Below, one piece after another: positions 34,989 through 44,416 of a stretch of DNA of 64,000 bases; position 1 is the first letter of the stretch, and each line of letters starts with the position of its first letter. Source of the DNA: V1-33 sp964523105 (GTDB lineage: Bacteria > Verrucomicrobiota > Verrucomicrobiia > Verrucomicrobiales > V1-33); assembly GCA_964523105.1 (NCBI GenBank), contig CAZFZN010000002.1, positions 62,001-126,000 on the forward strand, read 5' to 3'. The notes below the pieces were generated by a model. The model saw only the letters and a program-made list of their open reading frames with translations, did not search any database and was not told where the DNA came from. The translations under genes were made by a program, and so were the position numbers.

Positions 34989-35976
34989 GTTCATTCTCGC
35001 CGGACTTGTGTGTCTTGCGCGCGGCGAGGCCCCGCCGCTGACGCAGCCGGAGATGCAGCAGGTGCTGCGCGCGCTGCGGACGGATTTCGCGCAGCCGGAG
35101 TCGGTGAGTTTCGAGGCGCTGAACCGCGCGGCCATTGCCGGACTGCTGGAGCAGCATCCGCAGACCATGCAACTCGTCACCGTGCCCGGCGCGGCGGCGG
35201 TGATTCCGCCGGTGAGAGTGGAATCCATCACGCCGCGGATTGCAGGTGTCAGGCTTCACGCGTGGCGCAAGGAGGACGCGGTGACGCTGCGCGCGGAACT
35301 GGAGAAGCTCGCCGCCGGAGAGACTGCGGCCTTCATTCTCGATCTGCGGGCACCCGCCGCGGATGCCGATCCGGCGCTGGCGATGGAATTTGCCGCGCTG
35401 TTTCTGCCGAAAGGCACGCCGGTGACGGCATCGGCGGTGACCGCCGCGGAACCGGCATGGACGCGCGACCTCATCGTCCTGACGGATTCCGACACCACGA
35501 ACGCCGGCGAAGTGCTGGCCGCGGCGCTGCAATTTCACCGGCGCGCCCTGCTCATCGGCGGCACGACGCGCGGGCGCACGGCGACGGTGGCGGAGGTGCC
35601 GCTGCGAAAGACCGAAGCCGGCACGCTGACCCTGCGTTACACCGCACAGCGCGTCGCGTTTCCGGCCGGCATGAGTGATCCGTTCGGCAAGGGACTGTCG
35701 CCGGACATCGCGGCCGTGCAGGATGCGGAAGCGAAGGCCGCCGTGTTCGCCCTGCAGGCAAAGGAAGGTCTGGCGCGTGCGGTTTTTTCCAGCGCCCGGC
35801 CCCGTCACAACGAGGCCTCGCTCGTCGCGAAGACCAATCCTGAAATTCCGGACCGCATCGCCCGCACGGCGGGACAACCGGCGGAGCACGGGAACGAACT
35901 GATCGACCGTCCCCTGCAGCTCGCACTCGACGTGCTGGTGGCGCGACAAAGCCTCGAGCCGGGCGCACCGGAGTAA
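34975..35976 (+). CDS. S41 (C-terminal processing) peptidase homologue, catalytic residues lost
   Basis: A 333-residue exported protein; the start at 34975 lies within the thiD 3' end and gives a short signal peptide. The central core aligns with Tsp/CtpA: LIVLTDSDTTNAGEVLAAALQ corresponds to the family segment around SASASE. By that alignment the nucleophile position is Asn176, the Asp441 equivalent is Phe187 and the general-base Lys455 equivalent is Arg201 (E. coli Tsp triad Ser430/Asp441/Lys455). So the fold is recognisable but the triad is gone. No PDZ domain is seen. I infer a non-catalytic scaffold or binding role; an unusual catalytic arrangement cannot be excluded. Confidence 0.6.
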   Translation: MGSSRFILAGLVCLARGEAPPLTQPEMQQVLRALRTDFAQPESVSFEALNRAAIAGLLEQHPQTMQLVTVPGAAAVIPPVRVESITPRIAGVRLHAWRKEDAVTLRAELEKLAAGETAAFILDLRAPAADADPALAMEFAALFLPKGTPVTASAVTAAEPAWTRDLIVLTDSDTTNAGEVLAAALQFHRRALLIGGTTRGRTATVAEVPLRKTEAGTLTLRYTAQRVAFPAGMSDPFGKGLSPDIAAVQDAEAKAAVFALQAKEGLARAVFSSARPRHNEASLVAKTNPEIPDRIARTAGQPAEHGNELIDRPLQLALDVLVARQSLEPGAPE

Positions 35977-36079
35977 AAGTTATTTCCCTGCTGGACGCCG
36001 CCCCCGTCCGGTGTGACTTTCCACGGCAGGAAAAGCATTGGCGGCGGCGCTCCCGCTCCGACTTTTCCCATTCCCCTCC

Positions 36080-37723
36080 ATGAAAGAACGAATGCCGCTC
36101 CTCATCCCCGTCGCCTGCGGTCTGCTGCTGCTGGCGGGATTGCTGCTGCTGCTGCCGGACTCGATTTTCTCCGGTCTCAGAGGGGGAAACAAATACTCCG
36201 GCAACCCCGGCAACGGCGAGCGGATCACCGGCAGCCCGGTGGACGAATCCCCGGCCGCCTCCGTTTCCTCACGCGATCCCTCGGCGGAATTGCTCGCCCG
36301 GCTGCTGCTGATGATGTCCTCTAAAAATGCGAAAGCGAACGAGGCCGTGCTTACGTTCAAGGATGCCCGGGCCATGAAGGATTTCCTCGCCCGCGCCGAT
36401 GCCGCCGGGCTCAAGGTGCTGGGCAAGATCGACGGGCTGAATACGGTGCGCGTCGGTTATGACGACCTCAGCCGCCTGCGCGACGAGTTGCTCAACAATG
36501 CCGGCGACTACGACGGCTACGGGGCCAACTATTATGTGTATATGCCGGAGGTGCCGGTGGAGGATCGTGCGCAACAGCTGGAACAACCGTTCGGGGAGGG
36601 AGCCCTCGCCTTCATGGGTGTGAAGGGTGATTTCTCCACATTTGGCAAAGGCGTCACCATTGCCATTCTCGACAGCGGCGTCGCGGCGCATCCCGCGTTC
36701 TCCAGTGACCGGCTGCGCTCCATCGACATCGGTGAAGGCATCACCGGGAGCGGTGATGCCGACGGTCACGGCACTGCGGTCGCCGCGCTGGCCGGCGGCA
36801 ATACTCCCGGCGCCACGGGAGTCGCTCCCGCCAGCAATCTGCTGAGCATCAAAGTCACCAACGCCGACGGTCTCAGCGACCTGTTCACCCTCGCCCAGGG
36901 CATCATGACGGCGGCGGATGCCGGCGCCCGGGTCATCAATGTCAGCCTCGGCTCCTATCAAAATTCCAGCGTGCTGAGCCGCGCCATCAGTTATGCAGAT
37001 GAACGGGGTGCGGTCATCGTGGCCGCGGGCGGCAACGACCAGGCGTCGCAACTGACCTGGCCCGCCGCGGATTCCCGCGTCGTTTCCGTCGGCGCCGTGG
37101 ATGCGCTCGGGCAGCAGCTGACATTTTCCAATTCCGGCGAGAACCTGACAGTCACCGCCCCGGGGCTGGGCCTGACCACGGCATGGCCGGGGGATCAGTA
37201 TGTGAGCTTTGACGGCACTTCGGGGAGTTCGCCCCTCATGGCCGGCGCGATTGCGGCCGTGATGTCGCAGGTTCCCAACCTCACCGCCCGTCAGGCGGTG
37301 GCGCTGCTCACCACTTACTCCGCGGACGCCGGACCGCCCGGGCAGGATCCGTCCTTCGGCTATGGCACTGTGGACATCGGCTACGCGCTCAATTACAACA
37401 ATCCGGCCTACTACGACCCCTCGGTCGCGAGCCATTATTTCAACGCGGAGTTGGGCCGGGTGGAATATGTGATTCAAAACCGGAGCGGTCAGGCGGTGAA
37501 TGGACTCATGCTCAACGTGAATGCCGCCGGCGAACGGGAAACCATCGCGGTGCCTCTGCTCGATCCCGGCGAGCGCTGGACCTACAATGTCCTGGTGGAC
37601 GAGGCCCGCCTCGATCTGGAGTCGAGCCTCGAGTACTACTCACAGCTGCGGCTCCCCTCCGGTCTGACGGACCAGAACCCCGGCAACAACGGCAAAGCCA
37701 GCGTGGTTTACAAAGTGAAGTGA
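36080..37723 (+). CDS. Secreted subtilisin-family serine protease (S8)
   Basis: A 547-residue subtilase. The start at 36080 gives an N-terminal hydrophobic segment (LLIPVACGLLLLAGLLLLLP) acting as signal or anchor. A propeptide-like region (about 80-170) precedes the catalytic domain. The triad is intact: Asp198 in AILDSGV, His230 in DGHGTAVAALAGG and Ser381 in GTSGSSPLMAGA, with oxyanion Asn319 in AAGGND. A 120-residue C-terminal beta domain follows and may bind substrate or surface. It lies 103 bp after the degenerate S41 gene on the same strand. Confidence 0.93.
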   Translation: MKERMPLLIPVACGLLLLAGLLLLLPDSIFSGLRGGNKYSGNPGNGERITGSPVDESPAASVSSRDPSAELLARLLLMMSSKNAKANEAVLTFKDARAMKDFLARADAAGLKVLGKIDGLNTVRVGYDDLSRLRDELLNNAGDYDGYGANYYVYMPEVPVEDRAQQLEQPFGEGALAFMGVKGDFSTFGKGVTIAILDSGVAAHPAFSSDRLRSIDIGEGITGSGDADGHGTAVAALAGGNTPGATGVAPASNLLSIKVTNADGLSDLFTLAQGIMTAADAGARVINVSLGSYQNSSVLSRAISYADERGAVIVAAGGNDQASQLTWPAADSRVVSVGAVDALGQQLTFSNSGENLTVTAPGLGLTTAWPGDQYVSFDGTSGSSPLMAGAIAAVMSQVPNLTARQAVALLTTYSADAGPPGQDPSFGYGTVDIGYALNYNNPAYYDPSVASHYFNAELGRVEYVIQNRSGQAVNGLMLNVNAAGERETIAVPLLDPGERWTYNVLVDEARLDLESSLEYYSQLRLPSGLTDQNPGNNGKASVVYKVK

Positions 37724-37754
37724 CACGGGCGTCCGTCTCCGCCCGCCGGGATGC

Positions 37755-37772
37755 TGCGACCGGCCGGTCGCA
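37755..37772. promoter_or_regulatory. 18-bp perfect palindrome upstream of pyrR
   Basis: TGCGACCGGCCGGTCGCA lies 32 bp past the subtilase stop and 84 bp before pyrR. As RNA it forms a strong hairpin but has no U-tract. It could be part of a pyr leader, a weak terminator of the upstream gene, or an operator. Confidence 0.35.
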
Positions 37773-37856
37773 ATGCCGCGAGCCCCGAAGCGAGGCCCGG
37801 GAACAGCCGGCAACTCTCTCTTGCGCGGCGCGGACTGCGGGAGTTGGAGGCATGGA

Positions 37857-38420
37857 ATGATGGACCAAGCCGGTCAGCAACTGCTCAGCGCCCGGGAGGT
37901 GGACACCAAAATCCACCGCCTCGCCTGCCAGATTCTGGAAAACCATCCGCGGGACCCGATCGCCCTCGTGGGCATCCACAAGCGCGGCGTGCCGCTCGCG
38001 CGGCGGCTGGCAAAGTTCATGGAGGAGGACCGGCCCGATGTGCGCGTGGGCTCGCTCGACATCACCCTCTACCGCGACGATCCGAACAACGTGGAGCCCG
38101 GCGCGGTCATTGGCACCTCCGACATTCCCTTCAATCTGGACGGCCTGCTCGTGATCCTGACGGATGACGTGCTCTACACCGGCCGCACCATCCGGGCGGC
38201 TCTGGATGCGCTGATCGATTTCGGCCGCCCGTCGAAAGTCGAACTGGCCTGCCTGGTGGACCGGGGGCACCGGGAGCTGCCGATTCAGCCCGATTACTGC
38301 GGCCTCTTGCGGCACACCGGACCGGACGAGTATCTCCGGCTTCTCCTGCGCGAGGAGGATGGACAGGACGCTCTCTTTCTGGTGAAAAGCAAAACCGATC
38401 CCGTTTCCGGCGAAGCATGA
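37857..38420 (+). CDS. pyrR: Bifunctional pyr operon regulator / uracil phosphoribosyltransferase
   Basis: A 187-residue PRTase-fold protein. In Gram-positive bacteria PyrR binds UMP and the pyr mRNA to cause attenuation and also has UPRTase activity. Start 37857 is supported by GGAGG at 37846-37850, one of the few clear ribosome-binding sites here. Family marks: GIHKRGVPLARRLA, the LDITLYRDD motif and the PRPP-binding loop VILTDDVLYTGRTIRAA; VDRGHRELPIQPDYCG is also typical. It overlaps pyrB by 4 bp (ATGA), so they are translationally coupled. The 133-bp leader contains a palindrome but I cannot see a full antiterminator set. Confidence 0.93.
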   Translation: MMDQAGQQLLSAREVDTKIHRLACQILENHPRDPIALVGIHKRGVPLARRLAKFMEEDRPDVRVGSLDITLYRDDPNNVEPGAVIGTSDIPFNLDGLLVILTDDVLYTGRTIRAALDALIDFGRPSKVELACLVDRGHRELPIQPDYCGLLRHTGPDEYLRLLLREEDGQDALFLVKSKTDPVSGEA

Positions 38421-39358
38421 TCAAAGCCCGCAAAGACCTCCTCGATATCGAAAGCCTCAGCGTTGAGGAAATCGAGCACGTGCTGACCAATGCGAAGCCC
38501 TTCAAGGATCTCATCCGCCGCAGCGTGAAGAAAGTGCCGCCCCTGCGCGGGCGGCATGTCCTGACACTCTTTTACGAACCCAGCACGCGGACGCGCTCGT
38601 CTTTCGAGATCGCCGCCAAGCGTCTCAGCGCGGATGTGACCAACTTCACGGTCAGCACCAGCAGTGTGGTCAAGGGCGAGACCATCATCGACACCATCGA
38701 CACCCTGCAGGCCATGCAGGTGGACTACATCATTGTGCGCCACGGCAGCAGCGGCGTGCCGAATCTCATCGCGCGTCACAGCGCGGCCAGCATCATCAAC
38801 GCCGGCGACGGCAATCACGCCCATCCCACGCAGGGCCTGCTCGATGCCTTTACCATGAAGGAGGTCCTGCCCGACCTCGCCGGCCGGCGGGTCGTCATCA
38901 TGGGCGACGTGCTGCACAGCCGCGTGGCGCGGAGCACCAGCACCATTTTGCGCAAGCTTGGCGTCAAGGTCGCCTTCTTCGGTCCCGGCCCGCTCATTCC
39001 CGACGACCGCCATGCGGACATCCCGGCGTTTCAAAGCTTCGATCAGGTCTTCGACTGGCAGCCGGAGGTCATTTACCTGCTGCGCATTCAGATGGAACGG
39101 CAGCGCGATCAGTTCTTTCCCAGCCTGCACGAGTATCACCGGATTTACGGCGTCACCGAGGACCGGCTCGCGGTGATTCGCGAGCGGGGCATTTACATCA
39201 TGCACCCGGGCCCCGTGAACCGCGGCGTGGAACTGGTGGATGCGGTGATGAGCTACGAGCGCACGCTGATCAATCAGCAGGTCGAGAACGGCATCGCCGC
39301 CCGCATGGCGGTGCTGCACTGGCTGCAGCCGCGAACCTTGGTGCGGGAAATGGATTGA
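38417..39358 (+). CDS. pyrB: Aspartate carbamoyltransferase catalytic chain
   Basis: Condenses carbamoyl phosphate with aspartate in pyrimidine synthesis. The 313-residue protein has the carbamoyl-phosphate motif FYEPSTRTRSSFE near residue 53, the lysine-containing loop SSVVKGETIIDT, HPTQGLLDAFT, and HPGPVNRGVEL near the end. The pyrR-pyrB overlap indicates one operon. No pyrI is present, and the usual next gene pyrC is missing; pyrB is followed by an unrelated gene on the other strand. Confidence 0.96.
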   Translation: MIKARKDLLDIESLSVEEIEHVLTNAKPFKDLIRRSVKKVPPLRGRHVLTLFYEPSTRTRSSFEIAAKRLSADVTNFTVSTSSVVKGETIIDTIDTLQAMQVDYIIVRHGSSGVPNLIARHSAASIINAGDGNHAHPTQGLLDAFTMKEVLPDLAGRRVVIMGDVLHSRVARSTSTILRKLGVKVAFFGPGPLIPDDRHADIPAFQSFDQVFDWQPEVIYLLRIQMERQRDQFFPSLHEYHRIYGVTEDRLAVIRERGIYIMHPGPVNRGVELVDAVMSYERTLINQQVENGIAARMAVLHWLQPRTLVREMD

Positions 39359-39384
39359 CCCTGCGGCAATGCGGCGGCGCGGAA

Positions 39385-42303
39385 TCAGGGATCAACCCGG
39401 CCGACGCGGTAGAAGCGCTCCGTCGCTCCGGCGGCCGTGGTGTCCGTGAAACTGGTGGTGCCGGCCTGACCGGTGATGTTGTCGTCGAGCGGGCTCCATC
39501 CGGAAAGGGTGGAGGAGGATTCGACTTTATAGCGGGCACCGGCTTCGCTGGTCCACGTGATGGTCAGGCCGTCCGGCGTCCACGGTCCGAGCGCCGTGAT
39601 GACGATGTCATTGCCCGGAGGCACGAACGGGCCCTGCGGCGCTCCGATCATGAAGGCATTGAGAAAGACATGCGCCGTGACCGCGGTGACATAGCCTTCC
39701 TCCTTGCGTCCCTGGATGACGAGTTTGCCGGTCTCATCGGTGGCGGCGGTGAACTGCATGCTGCGGTCCAGCGGGCCGGACGGCCGGGTCGCGCCTTCCA
39801 GGGAATACAGCGGCACCTTGACCACCGGATCGAGACCGCCGTCGCGGGACGACCATGTGGAGCGGCGCGGCGTGGCGGTGCTGGAGGGATCCCACGACCA
39901 CAGCGTCACCGGATAAACGGTCAGGGGCGCGAGGCCGGTGATGGTGAGGTCCATGCCGTCGCCGTCGTCCGCACTGTTCGAGGCGAACACGAAGTCGCGG
40001 AAGAGCGGATTGAAATCACCGCCGCCCGCGGCCGCGGCCCGGTCGCGGCTTTGCAGACCGGTCGTGCCCACCGCAGTGAGGGTAATGTAATACGGACCCA
40101 GAATGACGCCGAGTTCGTTGAAATCCGTCGCGCCGCTCCCGATGAGGGTTTCAAAGCCGCGCTGGGGAAAGAGGCTGATGTCCTCGATGTCCACGGCGAG
40201 GGTGGAGCCGAGGGCGGGATTGGGGTATTCCAGTTCATCCTCCGGGTCGGTGGGCCAGTTGACCTCGGTGCCGTCTCCGAATTCATCCCCGTCCGTGTCG
40301 TAAATGTTGGGATCGGTCCCCGGCTGCTCCGGACCGGTGTAGGCGAGTTCGGGATTCTCCAGGCCGTCCGGCAGGCCGTCGTTGTCAGTGTCAGGATCGA
40401 GCGGGTCCGTGCCGGTATCGCCGGTGCCGGCCCAAATGCCGGTTTTCTTCTCCACGCCGTCCTTGAGCGTGTCATCGTCCGAGTCCTCTTCCTGGGGATT
40501 GGTGCCGTTCTTGAATTCCGCGAGATTGAGCGAACCGTCGTTGTCGGCGTCGTCGCCGGCATCGTTGACATCCGGATTGAGGCCGTTGTCGGTTTCCCAC
40601 GAATCCGGCATGAGATCGTCGTCGGTGTCCGGCACGGCCGCCCCGATGACGAAGGCGTTGAGAAAGACATTGATGGTGGAGGCGGTATAGCCGGGCTCCT
40701 TGCGGCCCTGGATCACGAGTTCACCCGCGGAGTTCGTCAGGGCGGTGAATTGCATGCGCCGGTCCGAGGGGCTTGCAGGCAACAGTGTCGCTCCCTCCAC
40801 GGAATAAACGGGGACCTTGAGAGCGGGAGGATCGTCGCCGTCGCTGGCCAGCCACGTGGAATGCCGCGGCGTGCCGGCGCTGGTGGGATCCCACGACCAG
40901 AGCGTGACGGGATAATAGGTCAGGGGTTCCAGCCCGGTGATGGTCACATCCATGCCCTCGCCGTCGATGTCACTGTTGTCGGCGTAGATGAAATCACGGA
41001 AGAGAGGATTCCAGTCCCCTCCCCCGCCGGCAGCCGCGCGGTCCCGGCTGCGGAGAGTGGTGCCGCCGACGGCGGTGATGGTCACAGTGTGCGGGCCGTA
41101 GAAATTTGTCAGGACCGTGGTCCCGGCGGCATCGGTGGTGCCGGCGAACGGTTGGAAGCCCGGCTGCGGCGCCGACGCGGTATTTTCGAGATCGACGGAC
41201 AATGTGCCTCCCTCGCCGGGATTGGGGAATTCCAGACTGTTCTCCGGATTGGCGGGCCAGTTGAACTCGGTGCCGTCTCCCATCAGGTCGCCGTCGGTAT
41301 CGTAGAAATTGGGGTCGGTGCCCGGCTGGACCGCATCGATCCAGGGCAGATCCGGATTCTCCACGCCGTCGCCGAGCCCGTCGCCGTCGGTGTCCGCGAG
41401 CAGCGGGCTGGTGCCGGTGTTCATGGGGCTGACCCACGTGCCGGACTTCTTTTCATAGCCATCGAGCAGACCGTCATCGTCGGTGTCCGGATCCTGCGGA
41501 TCGCTGTCGGCCTCGTATTCCTGCAAATTGCCCGAGGTATCGTTGTCAGGATCATCCCCGGCGTCATTGATCGTCTTGTCCAGGCCGTGAGCGTCCTCCC
41601 AGCCGTCCGGCATGAGGTCGTTATCGGCATCCTCGAACAAATCGCGCACCCAGAGCGCATTGAGAAACACGCCGTGCGAGGCGGCGGCGTTGGCATCGAG
41701 GCTGGTGGTGTCCCGCCGCCCGCTGATGAGCAGCACGCCGGAAGCATCGGCCATGCCGGTAAAGTTGATCTGATACTGCTCGTTGCTGACGGGCAGGGTG
41801 CGGCCGTCGAAGGTGAAGTCGTCCACGGCGATGACGCCGTTGACACTCCAGTCGGAAACGCGGGTCCCGGCGCTGGCGTTGTCGTAGGACCACAGCGTGA
41901 CGGAGTATTCCTTTCCGGGGGTCATGCCGGTGATTTCGATGTCGAGGCCTGCATTGGGATTGGTGGCGGCGACGTAGGTGGCGAAAATGAAGTCCTGCAG
42001 CAGGGCCTGCTGATTGAAGACAGCGTCATTGACCGGCACGTTGCGCTTCCGGTCATCACAGGAATTGGCGCTGCCGGTGCCGCGGATGGTCACGGTCTGC
42101 CCGCCGATGGTGATGGAGTTGGCCGTCGTGCCCTGCACGACCGCCGTGCCGGCATTGGAGGTGATGACGAACGGAGTGAATCCGCCCTCGGTATTGACAG
42201 GGGTGTTGTTGTCGCGGTCGTTGAGGTCCAGTTTGATATCGACGGCGGATAGCGGGGCCGCCGCCAGAATCGCAGCGGCGCAGGCGAGTGCGGGGAGTTT
42301 CAT
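39385..42303 (-). CDS. Secreted protein with three beta modules and thrombospondin type-3 calcium repeats
   Basis: A 972-residue exported protein with a signal peptide (cleavage near PLSA). Three homologous modules of about 180-200 residues each contain an SLQSRDRAA- or DDRKR-type motif, GLDIEITGMTPGKEYSVTLWSYD (short form: TxTGLxPLTxYPVTLWSWDP), and an FLNA strand. Between modules run acidic TSP3-like calcium loops of the type DTDGDGLGDGVENP, preceded by DDLMPDSWE. The C-terminus is an Ig/FN3-like module ending FYRVGRVDP. It lies 21 bp after a paralogue on the same strand. Function unknown; probably a calcium-stiffened surface or extracellular protein. Confidence 0.78.
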   Translation of the reverse strand: MKLPALACAAAILAAAPLSAVDIKLDLNDRDNNTPVNTEGGFTPFVITSNAGTAVVQGTTANSITIGGQTVTIRGTGSANSCDDRKRNVPVNDAVFNQQALLQDFIFATYVAATNPNAGLDIEITGMTPGKEYSVTLWSYDNASAGTRVSDWSVNGVIAVDDFTFDGRTLPVSNEQYQINFTGMADASGVLLISGRRDTTSLDANAAASHGVFLNALWVRDLFEDADNDLMPDGWEDAHGLDKTINDAGDDPDNDTSGNLQEYEADSDPQDPDTDDDGLLDGYEKKSGTWVSPMNTGTSPLLADTDGDGLGDGVENPDLPWIDAVQPGTDPNFYDTDGDLMGDGTEFNWPANPENSLEFPNPGEGGTLSVDLENTASAPQPGFQPFAGTTDAAGTTVLTNFYGPHTVTITAVGGTTLRSRDRAAAGGGGDWNPLFRDFIYADNSDIDGEGMDVTITGLEPLTYYPVTLWSWDPTSAGTPRHSTWLASDGDDPPALKVPVYSVEGATLLPASPSDRRMQFTALTNSAGELVIQGRKEPGYTASTINVFLNAFVIGAAVPDTDDDLMPDSWETDNGLNPDVNDAGDDADNDGSLNLAEFKNGTNPQEEDSDDDTLKDGVEKKTGIWAGTGDTGTDPLDPDTDNDGLPDGLENPELAYTGPEQPGTDPNIYDTDGDEFGDGTEVNWPTDPEDELEYPNPALGSTLAVDIEDISLFPQRGFETLIGSGATDFNELGVILGPYYITLTAVGTTGLQSRDRAAAAGGGDFNPLFRDFVFASNSADDGDGMDLTITGLAPLTVYPVTLWSWDPSSTATPRRSTWSSRDGGLDPVVKVPLYSLEGATRPSGPLDRSMQFTAATDETGKLVIQGRKEEGYVTAVTAHVFLNAFMIGAPQGPFVPPGNDIVITALGPWTPDGLTITWTSEAGARYKVESSSTLSGWSPLDDNITGQAGTTSFTDTTAAGATERFYRVGRVDP

Positions 42304-42324
42304 GAGTGGTGCAGAATTAAAAGG

Positions 42325-44226
42325 TTAGGGATCGATGCGGCGCACCTGATAGAAGCGCCGGTCCGGCGGGGCGGGATCGGTGAAACTGGTGGTCCCCGGC
42401 TGACCGGCCACGGCGGGGGCGAGGAGATCCCAGTCGAGCAGGTCTTCCGCGGCGCGGATTTCATAGGTGCCGGCGGTTTCGGAGGTGAAAGTCAGTTCGG
42501 AGCCGGAGAAGGCACTGATCTGCAGCAGGGGCACGGGCGGGCCGATGAACAGACCGTTGAGGAAGACGTTGATGGTGGAGCCGGTGAAGCCGTTCTCCTT
42601 GCGGCCCTGAATGAGGAGCGTGCCCGTGGAATCGGTGAGGGCATCGAATTTCATGTACCGCTGAAAGACGCTGGAGGGAACGGGCGTGGCGCCTGCGAGG
42701 GCATAGCGCGCCACTTTAATCACCGGGCCGTTGTCGCCGTCGCTGGCCAGCCATGTGGAATGCCGCGGCGTGCCGGCGCTGGTGGGGTCCCACGACCAGA
42801 GGGTCACCGGGTACCATGTCAGGGGAGCGAGGCCGGTGATGGTGATATCCATGCCATCGCCGTCATTGTCGCTCGTGGGCGAAAAGATGAAGTCCTGGAA
42901 AAGCGCAGTGAACCCGCCCGCCGCCGCCGTGGCGGTCCGGTCGCGGCTGTCGAGGGTCGTCGTGCCCGCGGCGTTCACCGTCACGGTGTAAGGACCGAAT
43001 GTGCCGTTGAGGCTCGTCGTTCCCGCGACGCCCGTGCCGGGAAGCGACGCAAATCCCGGCTGCAGCACCGGGGTTGAGTGATCGAAATCCACGGCGAGCA
43101 CGCTGGCTGCGTCCGGGTCCGGGGCGATGCCGCCGTCCCCGGGCTGACCGTTCCAGAAGGCATCTTCGCCATCGGCGAAGGTGTCGCCGTCCGAGTCGGC
43201 CATGTTCGGATCGGTGCCGGGCTGCGCCGGTCCGGTCCACGGAAGATCCGGGTTTTCCATGCCGTCACTGAGGCCATCGCCGTCCGTGTCGGCTTTCAGC
43301 GGATCGGTGCCGGGGCTGTTCACTCCGTTCCAGACGCCGGACTTGTTTTCCTGTCCGTCGGGTATCGAGTCTCCGTCGGTATCCGGGTCGTGGGGATTGG
43401 TCCCGCGGGTGAATTCGTCCAGATTGGTCGAGCCGTCGTTGTCAGGGTTCAGCGCAGAATCGTCCACGCCAATGATGAGTCCATTCACGGCTTCCCAGTC
43501 ATCGTACATTTGATCGTTATCCGTATCGTAGTCGTAAACCCGCAGCGCATTCAGAAAAACGCCGCTCTCGGCGGCATTGCTGGAATTGACGCTGGTGGTG
43601 TCCCGGCGGGCCGAGAGGAGAATCTGCCCGCCGCCGTCCGCGGTGGCGAGGAAGTTTAACTGATACCGCTCATTGGTCGTCGGAGCCGTGCCTCCTCCGA
43701 AGGTGTAGTTGCTGACTTTCAATTCGCCGTTGGCGGACCAGTCCGAAACCCGCGTGCCGGCGCTGCCGGAATCGAACGACCAGACGGTAATCGCATAGCT
43801 TTTCCCAGCCTCCAGCCCGGTGATGGCGATGTCGAGTCCGGCATTGACGTTGGTGGTGCCATTGTAGCCGGCGAAAATGAAGTCCTGCAGCAGGGCCGTC
43901 TGCGTGAATCCCCCGCTGGCGACCGGCGTGGTGCGTTTGCGGTCGTCGTAACTGTTGGCACCGGCGGGCGCGGTGCCTGTGATGGTCACCGTCTGCGCTC
44001 CGACAGTGATGGCGTTCGCGGTGGCTCCCTGCACGGCGGCCGTGCCTGCAGCAGAAGTAATGATGAAGGGAGTGAATCCGCTCTCCGTGTTGGCCGGCGT
44101 GTCGTTGTCCCGGTCGTTGACATCGATTTTCAAGTCGAGGCCCGCCCGGGCCGGGGAAGAAAATGCCAGTGCTGTCAGCCAAAGTCCGGCGGTGCGGCAG
44201 GCCGCTGTCTTCTGAAAAGTGTTCAT
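42325..44226 (-). CDS. Paralogue: two beta modules with thrombospondin type-3 calcium repeats
   Basis: A 633-residue exported protein with a signal peptide (cleavage near SPARA). It has the same order of modules as the downstream gene but one fewer: module, TSP3 block (DPDTDGDSIPDGQENKSG...ADTDGDGLSDGMENP), module, C-terminal Ig-like segment ending FYQVRRIDP. The first modules of the two proteins share the start LKIDVNDRDNDTPANTESGF / IKLDLNDRDNNTPVNTEGGF and the last modules are also alike, so the genes arose by tandem duplication plus loss or gain of a module. The 190-bp region upstream contains TTGACG in an AT-rich patch near 44300, a possible promoter. Confidence 0.78.
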   Translation of the reverse strand: MNTFQKTAACRTAGLWLTALAFSSPARAGLDLKIDVNDRDNDTPANTESGFTPFIITSAAGTAAVQGATANAITVGAQTVTITGTAPAGANSYDDRKRTTPVASGGFTQTALLQDFIFAGYNGTTNVNAGLDIAITGLEAGKSYAITVWSFDSGSAGTRVSDWSANGELKVSNYTFGGGTAPTTNERYQLNFLATADGGGQILLSARRDTTSVNSSNAAESGVFLNALRVYDYDTDNDQMYDDWEAVNGLIIGVDDSALNPDNDGSTNLDEFTRGTNPHDPDTDGDSIPDGQENKSGVWNGVNSPGTDPLKADTDGDGLSDGMENPDLPWTGPAQPGTDPNMADSDGDTFADGEDAFWNGQPGDGGIAPDPDAASVLAVDFDHSTPVLQPGFASLPGTGVAGTTSLNGTFGPYTVTVNAAGTTTLDSRDRTATAAAGGFTALFQDFIFSPTSDNDGDGMDITITGLAPLTWYPVTLWSWDPTSAGTPRHSTWLASDGDNGPVIKVARYALAGATPVPSSVFQRYMKFDALTDSTGTLLIQGRKENGFTGSTINVFLNGLFIGPPVPLLQISAFSGSELTFTSETAGTYEIRAAEDLLDWDLLAPAVAGQPGTTSFTDPAPPDRRFYQVRRIDP

Positions 44227-44416
44227 TGCGGGGGGAGGTGGTGAGGGAAGGCGGGACCGGCTCTGAGATTGGAAAACTCACGGGATGGCGTCAATTTTTT
44301 ATTTTCCCTGCATGCGTTCACAACGCGGCGCGTGAAAATCCGAATACACGCTGCCCGGCGGGAGCAGGATTGCGCCCGGCCGGGGGGATCGCGCACCGCG
44401 CCGACAGGGGAGCCCG

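Noticed and set aside
39355..42252. 965-residue plus-strand open frame
   Set aside because: Antisense of the calcium-repeat gene, which has a signal peptide and clear domains; the shadow frame is repetitive only because its template is.
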